This document shows, piece after piece, positions 1 through 5,341 of a stretch of DNA of 7,684 bases. This stretch comes from an uncultured Clostridia bacterium (GTDB lineage Bacteria > Bacillota > Clostridia > Oscillospirales > Oscillospiraceae). The DNA is taken from positions 1 to 7,684 of the forward strand of contig CAMVJF010000075.1 in assembly GCA_947167725.1 (NCBI GenBank), in the 5' to 3' direction. Numbering within the stretch: the stretch's first letter is position 1; every line of letters begins with the position of its first letter. The notes under the pieces are model-generated. The model searched no databases and was not told where the DNA came from. It saw nothing but the letters and a program-made list of their open reading frames with translations. Made by a program: the position numbers and the translations under genes.

Positions 1-492
1 CCTTCTATTATAGAACGGAGACATGAATTGTGCAACCTCGTGCGCGTGCGCGCCGTGGATCTCCACGCCGTCGACGCCCGCGATCTTGCAGCGCACCGCG
101 CCGTCGGCGTAGCTGTTGATCAGCTCGTGGATGTACTCGGTGGTGAAGTCGTTCATGTCGTCGATCTTGTAGCCGCGGCCGGCCTGGAAGGCGGCGGGGT
201 GCAGCTGGCAGAAGAGCTTCGCGCCGTAGGAGTGGACCATGTCGGCGAGCTTGCGCCAGCCGGGGATATAGCTGTTGTCGGAGATGGCGGGACGGCCGAC
301 GCTGGGTTTGCCGTGGGGGCTGCCGGGCATGATGATCAGACCCACGCCGCCCTCGGCGCGCTCGCGGACGTACTCGGTGAGCACGTCGTTGATGTTGCCT
401 TCGCTGTCGCAGAAGTGGACGCACATCGACGAGAAGACGACGCGGTTCTTCAGCTCGACGCTTCCGATTTTGATGGGGGTAAATACATTCAT
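1..492 (-). CDS. Old yellow enzyme-family NADH:flavin oxidoreductase, N-terminal part (partial)
   Basis: The visible 164 residues are the first half of the FMN-binding TIM barrel of an old-yellow-enzyme-type reductase; the 3' part lies beyond the window. The start MNVFTPIKIGSVELKNR is typical of the family. Further marks are the RAEGGVGLIIMPG strand at about residues 46-57, CQLHPA at 95-100, and DGVEIHGAHAHEVAQFMSP at 141-159. The last aligns with the active-site histidine region, commonly HGAHGYL in relatives. FYNRR follows, as in the anaerobic two-domain enzymes (2,4-dienoyl-CoA reductase, BaiCD and cinnamate reductase types). Those carry an additional C-terminal FeS/FAD region that cannot be seen here. 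The ATG at 492 is preceded by AGGAG with about 9 nt spacing. It is the last visible gene of the leftward operon, 73 nt after the TRAP permease, so it probably reduces an alpha,beta-unsaturated acid or its CoA ester linked to the imported compound. The substrate is not determinable. Confidence 0.85.
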   Translation of the reverse strand, partial: MNVFTPIKIGSVELKNRVVFSSMCVHFCDSEGNINDVLTEYVRERAEGGVGLIIMPGSPHGKPSVGRPAISDNSYIPGWRKLADMVHSYGAKLFCQLHPAAFQAGRGYKIDDMNDFTTEYIHELINSYADGAVRCKIAGVDGVEIHGAHAHEVAQFMSPFYNRR

Positions 493-565
493 AGTGATCT
501 GCTCCTGTTCAAAGAGATTTGAGAATATAAAGGGGTCCGGATGCGGATCGCCCGGAGGCGGGGCC

Positions 566-2437
566 TCAGGCGCTCAGGGCCTTTTGCGTGCGGATGCGGT
601 CGATCAGCAGGCAGCCGCCCACGACCAGCGCGACGACGAGGATGCCGAGCAGATCCGTCCAGCCGGAGGGGAAGAGCATCAGCAGGCCGCCGACGAAAGC
701 GGCGATCCTCATGGGGATCGGGATTTTGATCTTAAAGAAGCCGATGGTGCCGAGCGTGAGAGCGAAGGTGCCGATGATGGAGGTGACGACCACCTGCAGC
801 ACGACGAGCAGCGCGCCCTCGAGCAGCAGCGCCTGGTTGTTGACGAACAGATAGGGGACGATAAAGACCGGTATGCCCAGATAACAGGCCGTGAAGCCTG
901 TTTTCAATGGCTTCGCGTCCGCGATGCCCGCGGCGAGATAGGCCGCGAGGGCGACCGGCGGGGTGATCGAGGAGATGCAGGAGAAGTAGAAGATGAAGAG
1001 GTGAGCGGCGAGCGTTGGGATGCCCATGTTGATGAGCGCGGGGCCGGCCACGGCGGCGCCGATGACGTAGGCCGCGACGGCGGGCAGACCCATGCCCAGC
1101 ACGATTAGCATGATCATCGTAAAGAACAGCGCGAGGAAGGAGCTGTTGCGTCCCAGCTCCATCGCGAGCTGGGAGAAGCGCAGGCCCAGACCGGTGAGGT
1201 TGATGACGCCGATGATGATGCCCGCGCAGGCGCAGGCGGAGGCCGCGTCGAGCGTGTTCCTGCCTGCGTTGATCAGACCCTCGAGGATGTCCTTCGGCAT
1301 CATGCGCGTGTCGCGCTTGAGCCAGGAGAGGACGATCAGGGCGATGGTGGTGATGAAGGCGGTGCGGATGATCGGATAGCTCATGCAGATGAGCACGATC
1401 AGGATCACGAGCGGCAGCAGCAGGTGTCCGCCCTCCTTGAGGACCTCCTTGAGGACGGGCAGCTCCTCACGCGGCGTGCCGTCGAGCTTTTTGCGCTTTG
1501 CCTCGAAGTGCACGGAGAGGAAGACGGAGAAAAAGTACAGGAAGGCGGGCAGCACGGAGGCGCGCACGATGGCGCTGTACGGGGTGGCGATCAGCTCCGA
1601 CATGATGAAGGCCGCGGCGCCGAGGATCGGGGGACAGAGCGTGCCGCCCGAGGAGGCGGCCGCCTCCACCGCGCCGGCGAAGTGCGGCTCATAGCCGTTC
1701 TTCTTCATCAGCGGGATCGTGAGCTGACCCGTCGTGACGACGTTGGAGGCGGCGCTGCCGGAGACCATGCCCATCAGGGCGCTGGCGATGACCGCCACCT
1801 TCGCGGGGCCGCCCGCGTAAGGACCGGCGATGGAGAACGCGCTTCTCGTCATCGTGTCGCCGGCCTTGGTCTTGTTCAGGAAGGCCCCGAACAGGACGAA
1901 GATGAACACCGTTGTGGCCGCCACCTTGGAGGTAGAGCCGAACAGGCCGTTGTCCGTCATGTAGAGGATGGTCGTCAGACGGGACACGCTGTAGCCGCGG
2001 TGCTTCCAGATGCCCGGCAGATACTTGCCGACGAAGGCGTAGGCGAGAAAGAGGATGGCGATGATCGGCAGGGCGTTGCCGATGGCCCGGCGGGTGACCT
2101 CGATGACGACGACGAGCGCGATGCACATCATCACGATGTCCGTGGTGTTGCACATGATGCCGCGCGTGAGGATGTCGTCATAGTTGATCACATAGTAGAG
2201 GAACGGGACCGTGCTCACGACGGCGAAGATCACGTCGTAGAAGGGGATCTTGTCTCCGGCCGACTTCACGGGCTTGTAGAGCAGGAAGATCAGCGAGCAG
2301 ACGAAGGTCAGGAAAATGTTGATGTGCACGGTGCTCGTCAGCAGTCCGAAGATCAGGATGTAGATCTGCACGAGCGCGAAGATCAGACACCAGGCGTAGA
2401 CGATTTTCTTGGATAATCCGGAAAGATTACGTTTCAT
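566..2437 (-). CDS. TRAP transporter fused permease (4TM/12TM, DctQM-type)
   Basis: A 623-aa polytopic membrane protein: the small (DctQ-like) and large (DctM-like) TRAP subunits joined in one chain, the form that partners TAXI-type binding proteins. Residues 1-130 are hydrophobic segments forming the DctQ-like part. The large-subunit signature lies at about 204-280 (AGPYAGGPAKVAVIASALMG, then SGSAASNVVTTGQ and GGTLCPPILGAAAFIMSE). The second-half equivalent is GMGLPAVAAYVIGAAVAGPA at 448-467, followed by SSITPPVALAAY at 489-500. The family uses an ion gradient, usually Na+, to import an organic anion delivered by a periplasmic or tethered binding protein. The length is usual for fused permeases and no break is visible. 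The ATG at 2437 has AAGGAG 7 nt upstream. It follows the amidohydrolase gene by 46 nt and precedes the oxidoreductase gene by 73 nt. The substrate cannot be read from the sequence; a dicarboxylate or an amide of one is possible from context. Confidence 0.93.
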   Translation of the reverse strand: MKRNLSGLSKKIVYAWCLIFALVQIYILIFGLLTSTVHINIFLTFVCSLIFLLYKPVKSAGDKIPFYDVIFAVVSTVPFLYYVINYDDILTRGIMCNTTDIVMMCIALVVVIEVTRRAIGNALPIIAILFLAYAFVGKYLPGIWKHRGYSVSRLTTILYMTDNGLFGSTSKVAATTVFIFVLFGAFLNKTKAGDTMTRSAFSIAGPYAGGPAKVAVIASALMGMVSGSAASNVVTTGQLTIPLMKKNGYEPHFAGAVEAAASSGGTLCPPILGAAAFIMSELIATPYSAIVRASVLPAFLYFFSVFLSVHFEAKRKKLDGTPREELPVLKEVLKEGGHLLLPLVILIVLICMSYPIIRTAFITTIALIVLSWLKRDTRMMPKDILEGLINAGRNTLDAASACACAGIIIGVINLTGLGLRFSQLAMELGRNSSFLALFFTMIMLIVLGMGLPAVAAYVIGAAVAGPALINMGIPTLAAHLFIFYFSCISSITPPVALAAYLAAGIADAKPLKTGFTACYLGIPVFIVPYLFVNNQALLLEGALLVVLQVVVTSIIGTFALTLGTIGFFKIKIPIPMRIAAFVGGLLMLFPSGWTDLLGILVVALVVGGCLLIDRIRTQKALSA

Positions 2438-2454
2438 AAGCGTTCTCCTTCAAG

Positions 2455-2472
2455 CCGCCGGAGGATCGGCGG
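2455..2472 (-). other. Small GC hairpin between amidohydrolase and TRAP permease genes
   Basis: CCGCCG (2455-2460) and CGGCGG (2467-2472) can form a 6-bp stem with a 6-nt loop in the 46-nt gap, ending about 9 nt before the AAGGAG of the permease gene. No T-run follows, so it is not a terminator. It could modulate translation of the permease or RNA decay, or be chance in GC-rich DNA. Confidence 0.35.
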
Positions 2473-2483
2473 TCAGGAACAGA

Positions 2484-3149
2484 TTACAGGGAGGCGAGAT
2501 GCTCCAGGACCTCGTCGAGATCCATGACGTCGCCGTATTTCATATCCATGTCGAACAGGTTGAACTCATGCGCCTTGGGGGAGCGGTCGCCGCAGCACTG
2601 TTCGGGGATGACGATGCGGTAGTTGCAGTAGAAAGCGTCCATGACGGCGGCGCGCACGCAGCCGCTGGTGGAGATGCCGCAGATGATCAGACCGTCGATC
2701 TTCAGATGCTGCAGCATGGAGCGGAAGGGCGTTTCGAAAAAGGCGCTGGACTTGGCCTTCTTGAAGACGATGTCGCCCTCCTGGGGCTCGATGGCGGCGG
2801 GGAACTTCGCACCCTCCGCGGTGTGGAGGCTCGGATCGGTGATCGTGCCCCACTTCTCGGCCTGCATGCCGATCAGCGCGAGATTCTCACGTCCGGGCAC
2901 GACGTAGAAGACCTGGACGCCGGCGGCGCGGCAGGCCTTGACCAGCTTGCCGGTGTTCGCGACGGCTTCCTTGACCAGCGTGCCGTGGGCGGCGCTGTAC
3001 TTGTCGTCTACATAGATGTTGTTCATATCGACCACGAGCAGCGCGAGCTTCTCGCCCCAACCGACGCGGCGGCCGAGACCGAACTTGCGGTAGCCCTCGA
3101 TTTCTTCTTCGCCCATCAGGGGTATCCAGCGGCTGTAGATGTCTTCCAT
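2484..3149 (-). CDS. Isochorismatase-family cysteine amidohydrolase (N-carbamoylsarcosine amidase-like)
   Basis: A 221-aa cytosolic hydrolase of the isochorismatase/nicotinamidase fold, a usual length for the family. The catalytic triad is visible: Asp41 in LALLVVDMNNIYVDD, a Lys at 130/131 in DIVFKKAKSSAFFETPF, and the nucleophile Cys164 in ICGISTSGCVRAAVMDA. The cis-peptide region just before the Cys is present (GISTS). The TSGCVRA block and the following CCGDR are typical of the N-carbamoylsarcosine amidase-like branch, whose members cleave C-N bonds of amides and ureido compounds. The exact substrate is unknown. The ATG at 3149 is chosen because GGAGG lies 11 nt upstream and the family homology starts here; the reading frame continues upstream to 3278 only through the hairpin region. 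The gene sits between the binding protein and the permease of one transporter, so its substrate is plausibly the imported compound, releasing ammonia (and possibly CO2) and an acid. Confidence 0.9.
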   Translation of the reverse strand: MEDIYSRWIPLMGEEEIEGYRKFGLGRRVGWGEKLALLVVDMNNIYVDDKYSAAHGTLVKEAVANTGKLVKACRAAGVQVFYVVPGRENLALIGMQAEKWGTITDPSLHTAEGAKFPAAIEPQEGDIVFKKAKSSAFFETPFRSMLQHLKIDGLIICGISTSGCVRAAVMDAFYCNYRIVIPEQCCGDRSPKAHEFNLFDMDMKYGDVMDLDEVLEHLASL

Positions 3150-3185
3150 AATAATCAAAACCTCCAGTTTTAGATTCGCACGTTG

Positions 3186-3202
3186 CCTGCCGCGGGGGCA
3201 GG
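3186..3202 (-). other. Small GC hairpin upstream of the amidohydrolase gene
   Basis: CCTGCC (3186-3191) and GGCAGG (3197-3202) form a 6-bp stem with a 5-nt loop, between the large UUCG hairpin and the amidohydrolase ribosome binding site. No T-run follows on the minus strand. Any function is unknown. Confidence 0.3.
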
Positions 3203-3217
3203 GTTGAGGGGAAACAA

Positions 3218-3263
3218 GAGACTCTCGGCTTTCCGCACCGAAGTGCGGAAGCCGAAGAGTCTC
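3218..3263 (-). terminator. Long UUCG-capped hairpin after the binding-protein gene (partial terminator or mRNA 3' stabiliser)
   Basis: Arms 3218-3238 and 3243-3263 pair over about 20 bp with only two single-base bulges. On the minus-strand RNA the loop is exactly C(UUCG)G, an unusually stable tetraloop. It lies 33 nt after the TAXI gene stop and is followed by TTGTTTCCCC, a short and weak U-run. Such hairpins between a binding-protein gene and its transporter genes commonly protect the upstream mRNA from 3' exonucleases or partly terminate transcription. Either way the binding protein is made in excess. The weak U-run argues for attenuation or stabilisation rather than full termination. No clear promoter is seen between it and the next gene. 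Confidence 0.75.
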
Positions 3264-3296
3264 GGAAAGCTCAGGCACAGATGCCCGTGCGTGTGA

Positions 3297-4343
3297 TCAG
3301 ATCACGCCGATCTCCTTGTAGAAGCGCTCGGCGCCGGGGTGCAGAGGAGCGATGCCGATGATGCCGCCGCGGACCAGATCCTCGTTGAGCTCCTTCTGGT
3401 TGGCGTGAGCGAGGGCGAGCGTGTCGCGGTTGTTCCAGATCGCGCTGAGCACGTCGTAGACCACGTCGTCATCCACATCGGCGCTGACCCACATGACGGT
3501 GTAGCACATCAGGGTGGGCACGTCGTAATCGATGTTGCTGTAGGTGCCGGCCTTCATGAAGCCGGGGTTGTAGTAGGCGTACTTCTCGTGGATGGTCGCC
3601 ATCTCTTCGTCGCTCATCGCGAGCATGCGGAAGTCCATGCTGGTGCCCATCTCAACGACGGAGGAGATCGGCGCGCCGGTCGTGAAGATCTGAGCGTCGA
3701 GCTGGCCGGTCTTCATCGCGTCGCAGGCTTCCTGGAAGGCGAGGTAGTAGGGCTCGTAGTCGACGCCCTCTTCGAGGCCGAGCGTGCCGAAGATCTCGAT
3801 GGCGCTCTTGTAGCCGCCGGCGCCCTTGACGTTGATGCCGACGCGCTTGCCGCGCAGATCCTGGATGCACTGGATGTCGCTGTCGGCGGGGACGCAGATC
3901 TGAACGGGATACTGGAACCAGGGGATCAGGGCGCGGAGCTTGTCGTGGGGCTTGCCCTCATAGTCGCCGATGCCGTTGTAGGCCTCGTAGAGGAAGGCGG
4001 AGAAGCCGCAGCCGAACTCGCAGTCGCCGTTCTGGACAAGCTCGATGTTTTCCTTGCCGCCCGCGGTGACCTCATGGGTCATGTTGAGGTAGGGGACGTT
4101 GGCGTTGATGACGTCGGCGTAGGCGGTGCCGACGACGTAGGCGGTGCCGCCGGGGTTGGAGCCGCCGATGGACATGGGGATCCTCTCTTTGGGAGTTTCC
4201 GGAGCGGCGTCGGCGGGAGCGGCGTCCGCGGGTGCGTCGGTCTTGGGCGCGTCGTTCGCCGGGGCGGGCGCAGCGGGGGCGCCGCAGGCGGCGAGAGACA
4301 GGATCATGACCAGGCTGAGAATGAGACAGACCAGTTTCTTCAT
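3297..4343 (-). CDS. TAXI-family TRAP transporter solute-binding lipoprotein
   Basis: A 348-aa extracytoplasmic substrate-binding protein of the TAXI (TRAP-associated extracytoplasmic immunogenic) family. It starts with a lipoprotein signal peptide: MKKLV, a hydrophobic core, and lipobox LAAC with the lipidated Cys20. An Ala/Pro/Asp-rich linker follows at about residues 21-52, holding the domain off the membrane as expected in a Gram-positive cell. The binding domain opens with IGGSNPGGTAYVVGTAYADVIN at 59-80, a version of the family's G-rich N-terminal strand. It ends with PLHPGAERFYKEIGVI at 333-348, the usual TAXI C-terminus. The start at 4343 is set by AAAGGAGA about 7 nt upstream; an in-frame extension to 4433 would put the signal peptide about 30 residues inside. 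It is the first gene of the leftward operon and is followed by a strong hairpin. It delivers its ligand to the fused permease two genes downstream. The ligand is unknown; glutamate and various carboxylates are reported for relatives. Confidence 0.93.
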   Translation of the reverse strand: MKKLVCLILSLVMILSLAACGAPAAPAPANDAPKTDAPADAAPADAAPETPKERIPMSIGGSNPGGTAYVVGTAYADVINANVPYLNMTHEVTAGGKENIELVQNGDCEFGCGFSAFLYEAYNGIGDYEGKPHDKLRALIPWFQYPVQICVPADSDIQCIQDLRGKRVGINVKGAGGYKSAIEIFGTLGLEEGVDYEPYYLAFQEACDAMKTGQLDAQIFTTGAPISSVVEMGTSMDFRMLAMSDEEMATIHEKYAYYNPGFMKAGTYSNIDYDVPTLMCYTVMWVSADVDDDVVYDVLSAIWNNRDTLALAHANQKELNEDLVRGGIIGIAPLHPGAERFYKEIGVI

Positions 4344-4417
4344 TGTGAATCTCCTTTTCTTTTTTATAATGTTCGAGGTCTTACTCTTTTCCTGCGGAAC
4401 AAAACACATGGTTTTCT

Positions 4418-4446
4418 TTTTCAATCCCTCCATTCATAAATATAAT
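4418..4446 (+). promoter_or_regulatory. Candidate sigma-A promoter for hutP (distal)
   Basis: TTTTCA (4418-4423), a 17-nt spacer, and a perfect TATAAT (4441-4446) give 10 of 12 consensus matches on the plus strand. Transcription would begin near 4453 and leave a 5' leader of about 257 nt before hutP. The region is AT-rich, so a chance match is possible. Confidence 0.4.
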
Positions 4447-4513
4447 GGAACCGAATGAGAAATCATTGCCGTTTGAACTGATAATTGCCTGGAAATTCCG
4501 ATATACCATAGAC

Positions 4514-4541
4514 TTGTGGCATTTGACACCTTAAGGATAAT
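4514..4541 (+). promoter_or_regulatory. Candidate sigma-A promoter for hutP (proximal)
   Basis: TTGTGG (4514-4519), a 16-nt spacer and GATAAT (4536-4541) form an alternative plus-strand promoter with a start near 4548. The -35 is weak (3 of 6) and the -10 good (5 of 6). It competes with the distal candidate. Confidence 0.28.
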
Positions 4542-4709
4542 CTATTCTTCATCACAAATCCAAGACTTATAAGTTATTCTTTCCATAACTATTAGTAATA
4601 TAAAAGCGCCTTCCCGCGGGGGAAACCGCTTGCGAAAAGAAGAGGCCTGTGATAGTATTTTCACAGAGGGATCGCATCCGGGGGCGCCCGGAGGAAAGGA
4701 GCGGTGAAA

Positions 4710-5147
4710 ATGATCTCGATAGACGTCCATTCGATCAAGCCCGACGGCGTCGGCTACTGCGCCATGCGGCTCGCGATGTCGCGGACCATCGAGGAGGAAG
4801 AGGAGCTCAAGCGGCAGTGCCTCGCGCAGGGGCTGAGGATCGTCGTGACCGAGGCCGGCGGCAATACGCGGCGCGACTTCCAGGAGAAGAGCATCCGCGC
4901 TGTCCTCGGCGCGGCGCTCAACGCCGGGCTGATTGAGAAGGATCCCCGCGAGATCCACGCGCTGCTGCACGCGGCCGAGGAGGCAAAGCAGGGCGTCATT
5001 CTCAACACCTCTTCCGAGGCCAACATCGCGATCAAGATCGCGATCGTCCGCACGGACAACTGGGTCTCGGTGGCCCTCTTCGGCGCCTCCGCCATCCACC
5101 CGATGACCGAGCACGAGCGCTGCGGCCTCGGCGTAATGCACATCTGA
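4710..5147 (+). CDS. hutP: HutP-family RNA-binding antitermination protein
   Basis: A 145-aa protein, close to the 148 aa of Bacillus subtilis HutP, which with L-histidine and Mg2+ binds NAG-rich leader RNA and prevents termination ahead of the histidine-utilisation genes. Diagnostic blocks are REIHALLHAAEEAKQGV at residues 80-96, WVSVALFGASAIHP at 118-131 and EHERCGLGVMHI at 134-145. They match the B. subtilis blocks HALYHATMEALHGV, WIAVSLYG and HETFGVGINHI. His83, His87 and His135 align with the three metal-binding histidines. A run of five Glu (28-32) marks the first helix. ATG 4710 is chosen over GTG 4704 because AAGGAG (4696-4701) lies 8 nt from the ATG but only 2 nt from the GTG. No hut enzyme gene is in view. 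A terminator and malonate-decarboxylase-type genes follow, so I infer that it controls these by antitermination. The ligand may be histidine or something else. Confidence 0.88.
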   Translation: MISIDVHSIKPDGVGYCAMRLAMSRTIEEEEELKRQCLAQGLRIVVTEAGGNTRRDFQEKSIRAVLGAALNAGLIEKDPREIHALLHAAEEAKQGVILNTSSEANIAIKIAIVRTDNWVSVALFGASAIHPMTEHERCGLGVMHI

Positions 5148-5176
5148 GCGCCCGCATTTTCAACAGAATTGCCCTC

Positions 5177-5205
5177 TTGACTTTCCGGGCGTTTCCTGCT
5201 ACTTT
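5177..5205 (+). promoter_or_regulatory. Candidate promoter downstream of hutP, extended -10
   Basis: TTGACT (5177-5182; 5 of 6), a 17-nt spacer, and TACTTT (5200-5205) preceded by TG at 5197-5198 (an extended -10). Transcription would start near 5212, so the RNA would open with the NAG-rich tract and run through the terminator to the citG-family gene. The -10 hexamer itself is weak (3 of 6), offset by the TGn motif. Confidence 0.5.
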
Positions 5206-5210
5206 TGAAA

Positions 5211-5285
5211 CAGAGTTATAGAGTGAGAGTATAAGGGAAACTATCGTCTCACGCGCGGAAAACCGAATTACGGAGTAAAAGGATA
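5211..5285 (+). promoter_or_regulatory. NAG-rich leader RNA, candidate HutP target
   Basis: Within 25 nt (5211-5235) there are seven NAG triplets: CAG 5211, GAG 5213, TAG 5219, GAG 5221, GAG 5225, GAG 5227 and AAG 5233. A second group (GAG 5273, AAG 5279, TAG 5284, CAG 5291) runs into the 5' arm of the terminator, with TAG 5284 and CAG 5291 separated by exactly 4 nt. HutP is known to bind triple NAG motifs, ideally with short regular spacing. The spacing here is less regular (N3 and N5 also occur), so the site assignment is inferred. A hairpin also forms: GTGAGA..ATA (5223-5233) with TAT..TCTCAC (5242-5252), 6 plus 3 bp around an internal loop. Confidence 0.45.
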
Positions 5286-5322
5286 GGAAACAGACTTCTC
5301 GTCTGTTTCCTTTTTTGTTTTT
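5286..5322 (+). terminator. Strong intrinsic terminator between hutP and the citG/mdcB-family gene
   Basis: GGAAACAGAC (5286-5295) and GTCTGTTTCC (5301-5310) form a perfect 10-bp stem with a TTCTC loop, followed by T6-G-T5 (5311-5322). The next start codon is at 5342, so only 19 nt, mostly ribosome binding site, separate the T-run from the gene. No promoter fits there, so the downstream genes can be transcribed only by reading through this terminator. This matches a regulated (antiterminated) site rather than a simple operon end. Confidence 0.9.
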
Positions 5323-5341
5323 CCGGAGGGGCAGAAAAAAG

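Larger units (their letters stand above)
4344..4709. other. Divergent intergenic region between the TAXI-TRAP and hutP-mad units
   Basis: This 366-bp gap contains no credible gene. Its centre (about 4430-4605) is markedly AT-rich against GC-rich flanks, as expected for back-to-back promoters. Two plus-strand promoter candidates are listed separately. For the minus strand I see A/T-rich -10-like sequence near 4435-4445 and 4370, but no convincing -35 partner. The part next to hutP can fold into several small hairpins: TTCCC/GGGAA (4611-4624), CTGTGA/TCACAG (4647-4666), GGAT/ATCC (4669-4679) and CCGGG/CCCGG (4678-4691). The last overlaps the start of the ribosome-binding region, so the hutP leader may be structured or autoregulated. 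No T-run terminator is present. Confidence 0.7.

Noticed and set aside
3150..3278. In-frame upstream extension of the amidohydrolase to 264 aa
   Set aside because: The extension is translated through the hairpin region, lacks a good ribosome binding site and adds no family homology; ATG 3149 has GGAGG upstream and begins where the family begins.
4344..4433. Extended TAXI protein start 30 codons upstream
   Set aside because: It would bury the lipoprotein signal peptide and lipobox; ATG 4343 has a proper AAAGGAGA site.
3339..4439. Long plus-strand frame opposite the TAXI gene, and similar long antisense frames at 1424-2416, 2409-3173, 5032-6243 and 6260-7663
   Set aside because: Compositional shadows of GC-rich genes on the other strand: low-complexity His/Asp/Arg/Ala-rich products without recognisable domains or consistent ribosome binding sites.
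4523..4528. Perfect TTGACA on the plus strand as a -35 box
   Set aside because: No -10-like hexamer occurs 16-18 nt downstream; GATAAT at 4536 is far too close.
4514..4533. TGGCATTTGAC-type sequence as a sigma-54 promoter
   Set aside because: The GG element is followed by no TTGC element at the required distance.
5149..5191. CGCCCG (5149-5154) and CGGGCG (5186-5191) as a hutP terminator
   Set aside because: The loop is about 31 nt and only a mixed TTTCCTGCTACTTTT follows, so it is too weak to call; it might act as an alternative fold in RNA read through from hutP.
5315..5341. TTG start for the CitG-family gene at 5315
   Set aside because: It lies inside the terminator T-run and has no ribosome binding site; GGAGGGG precedes ATG 5342.
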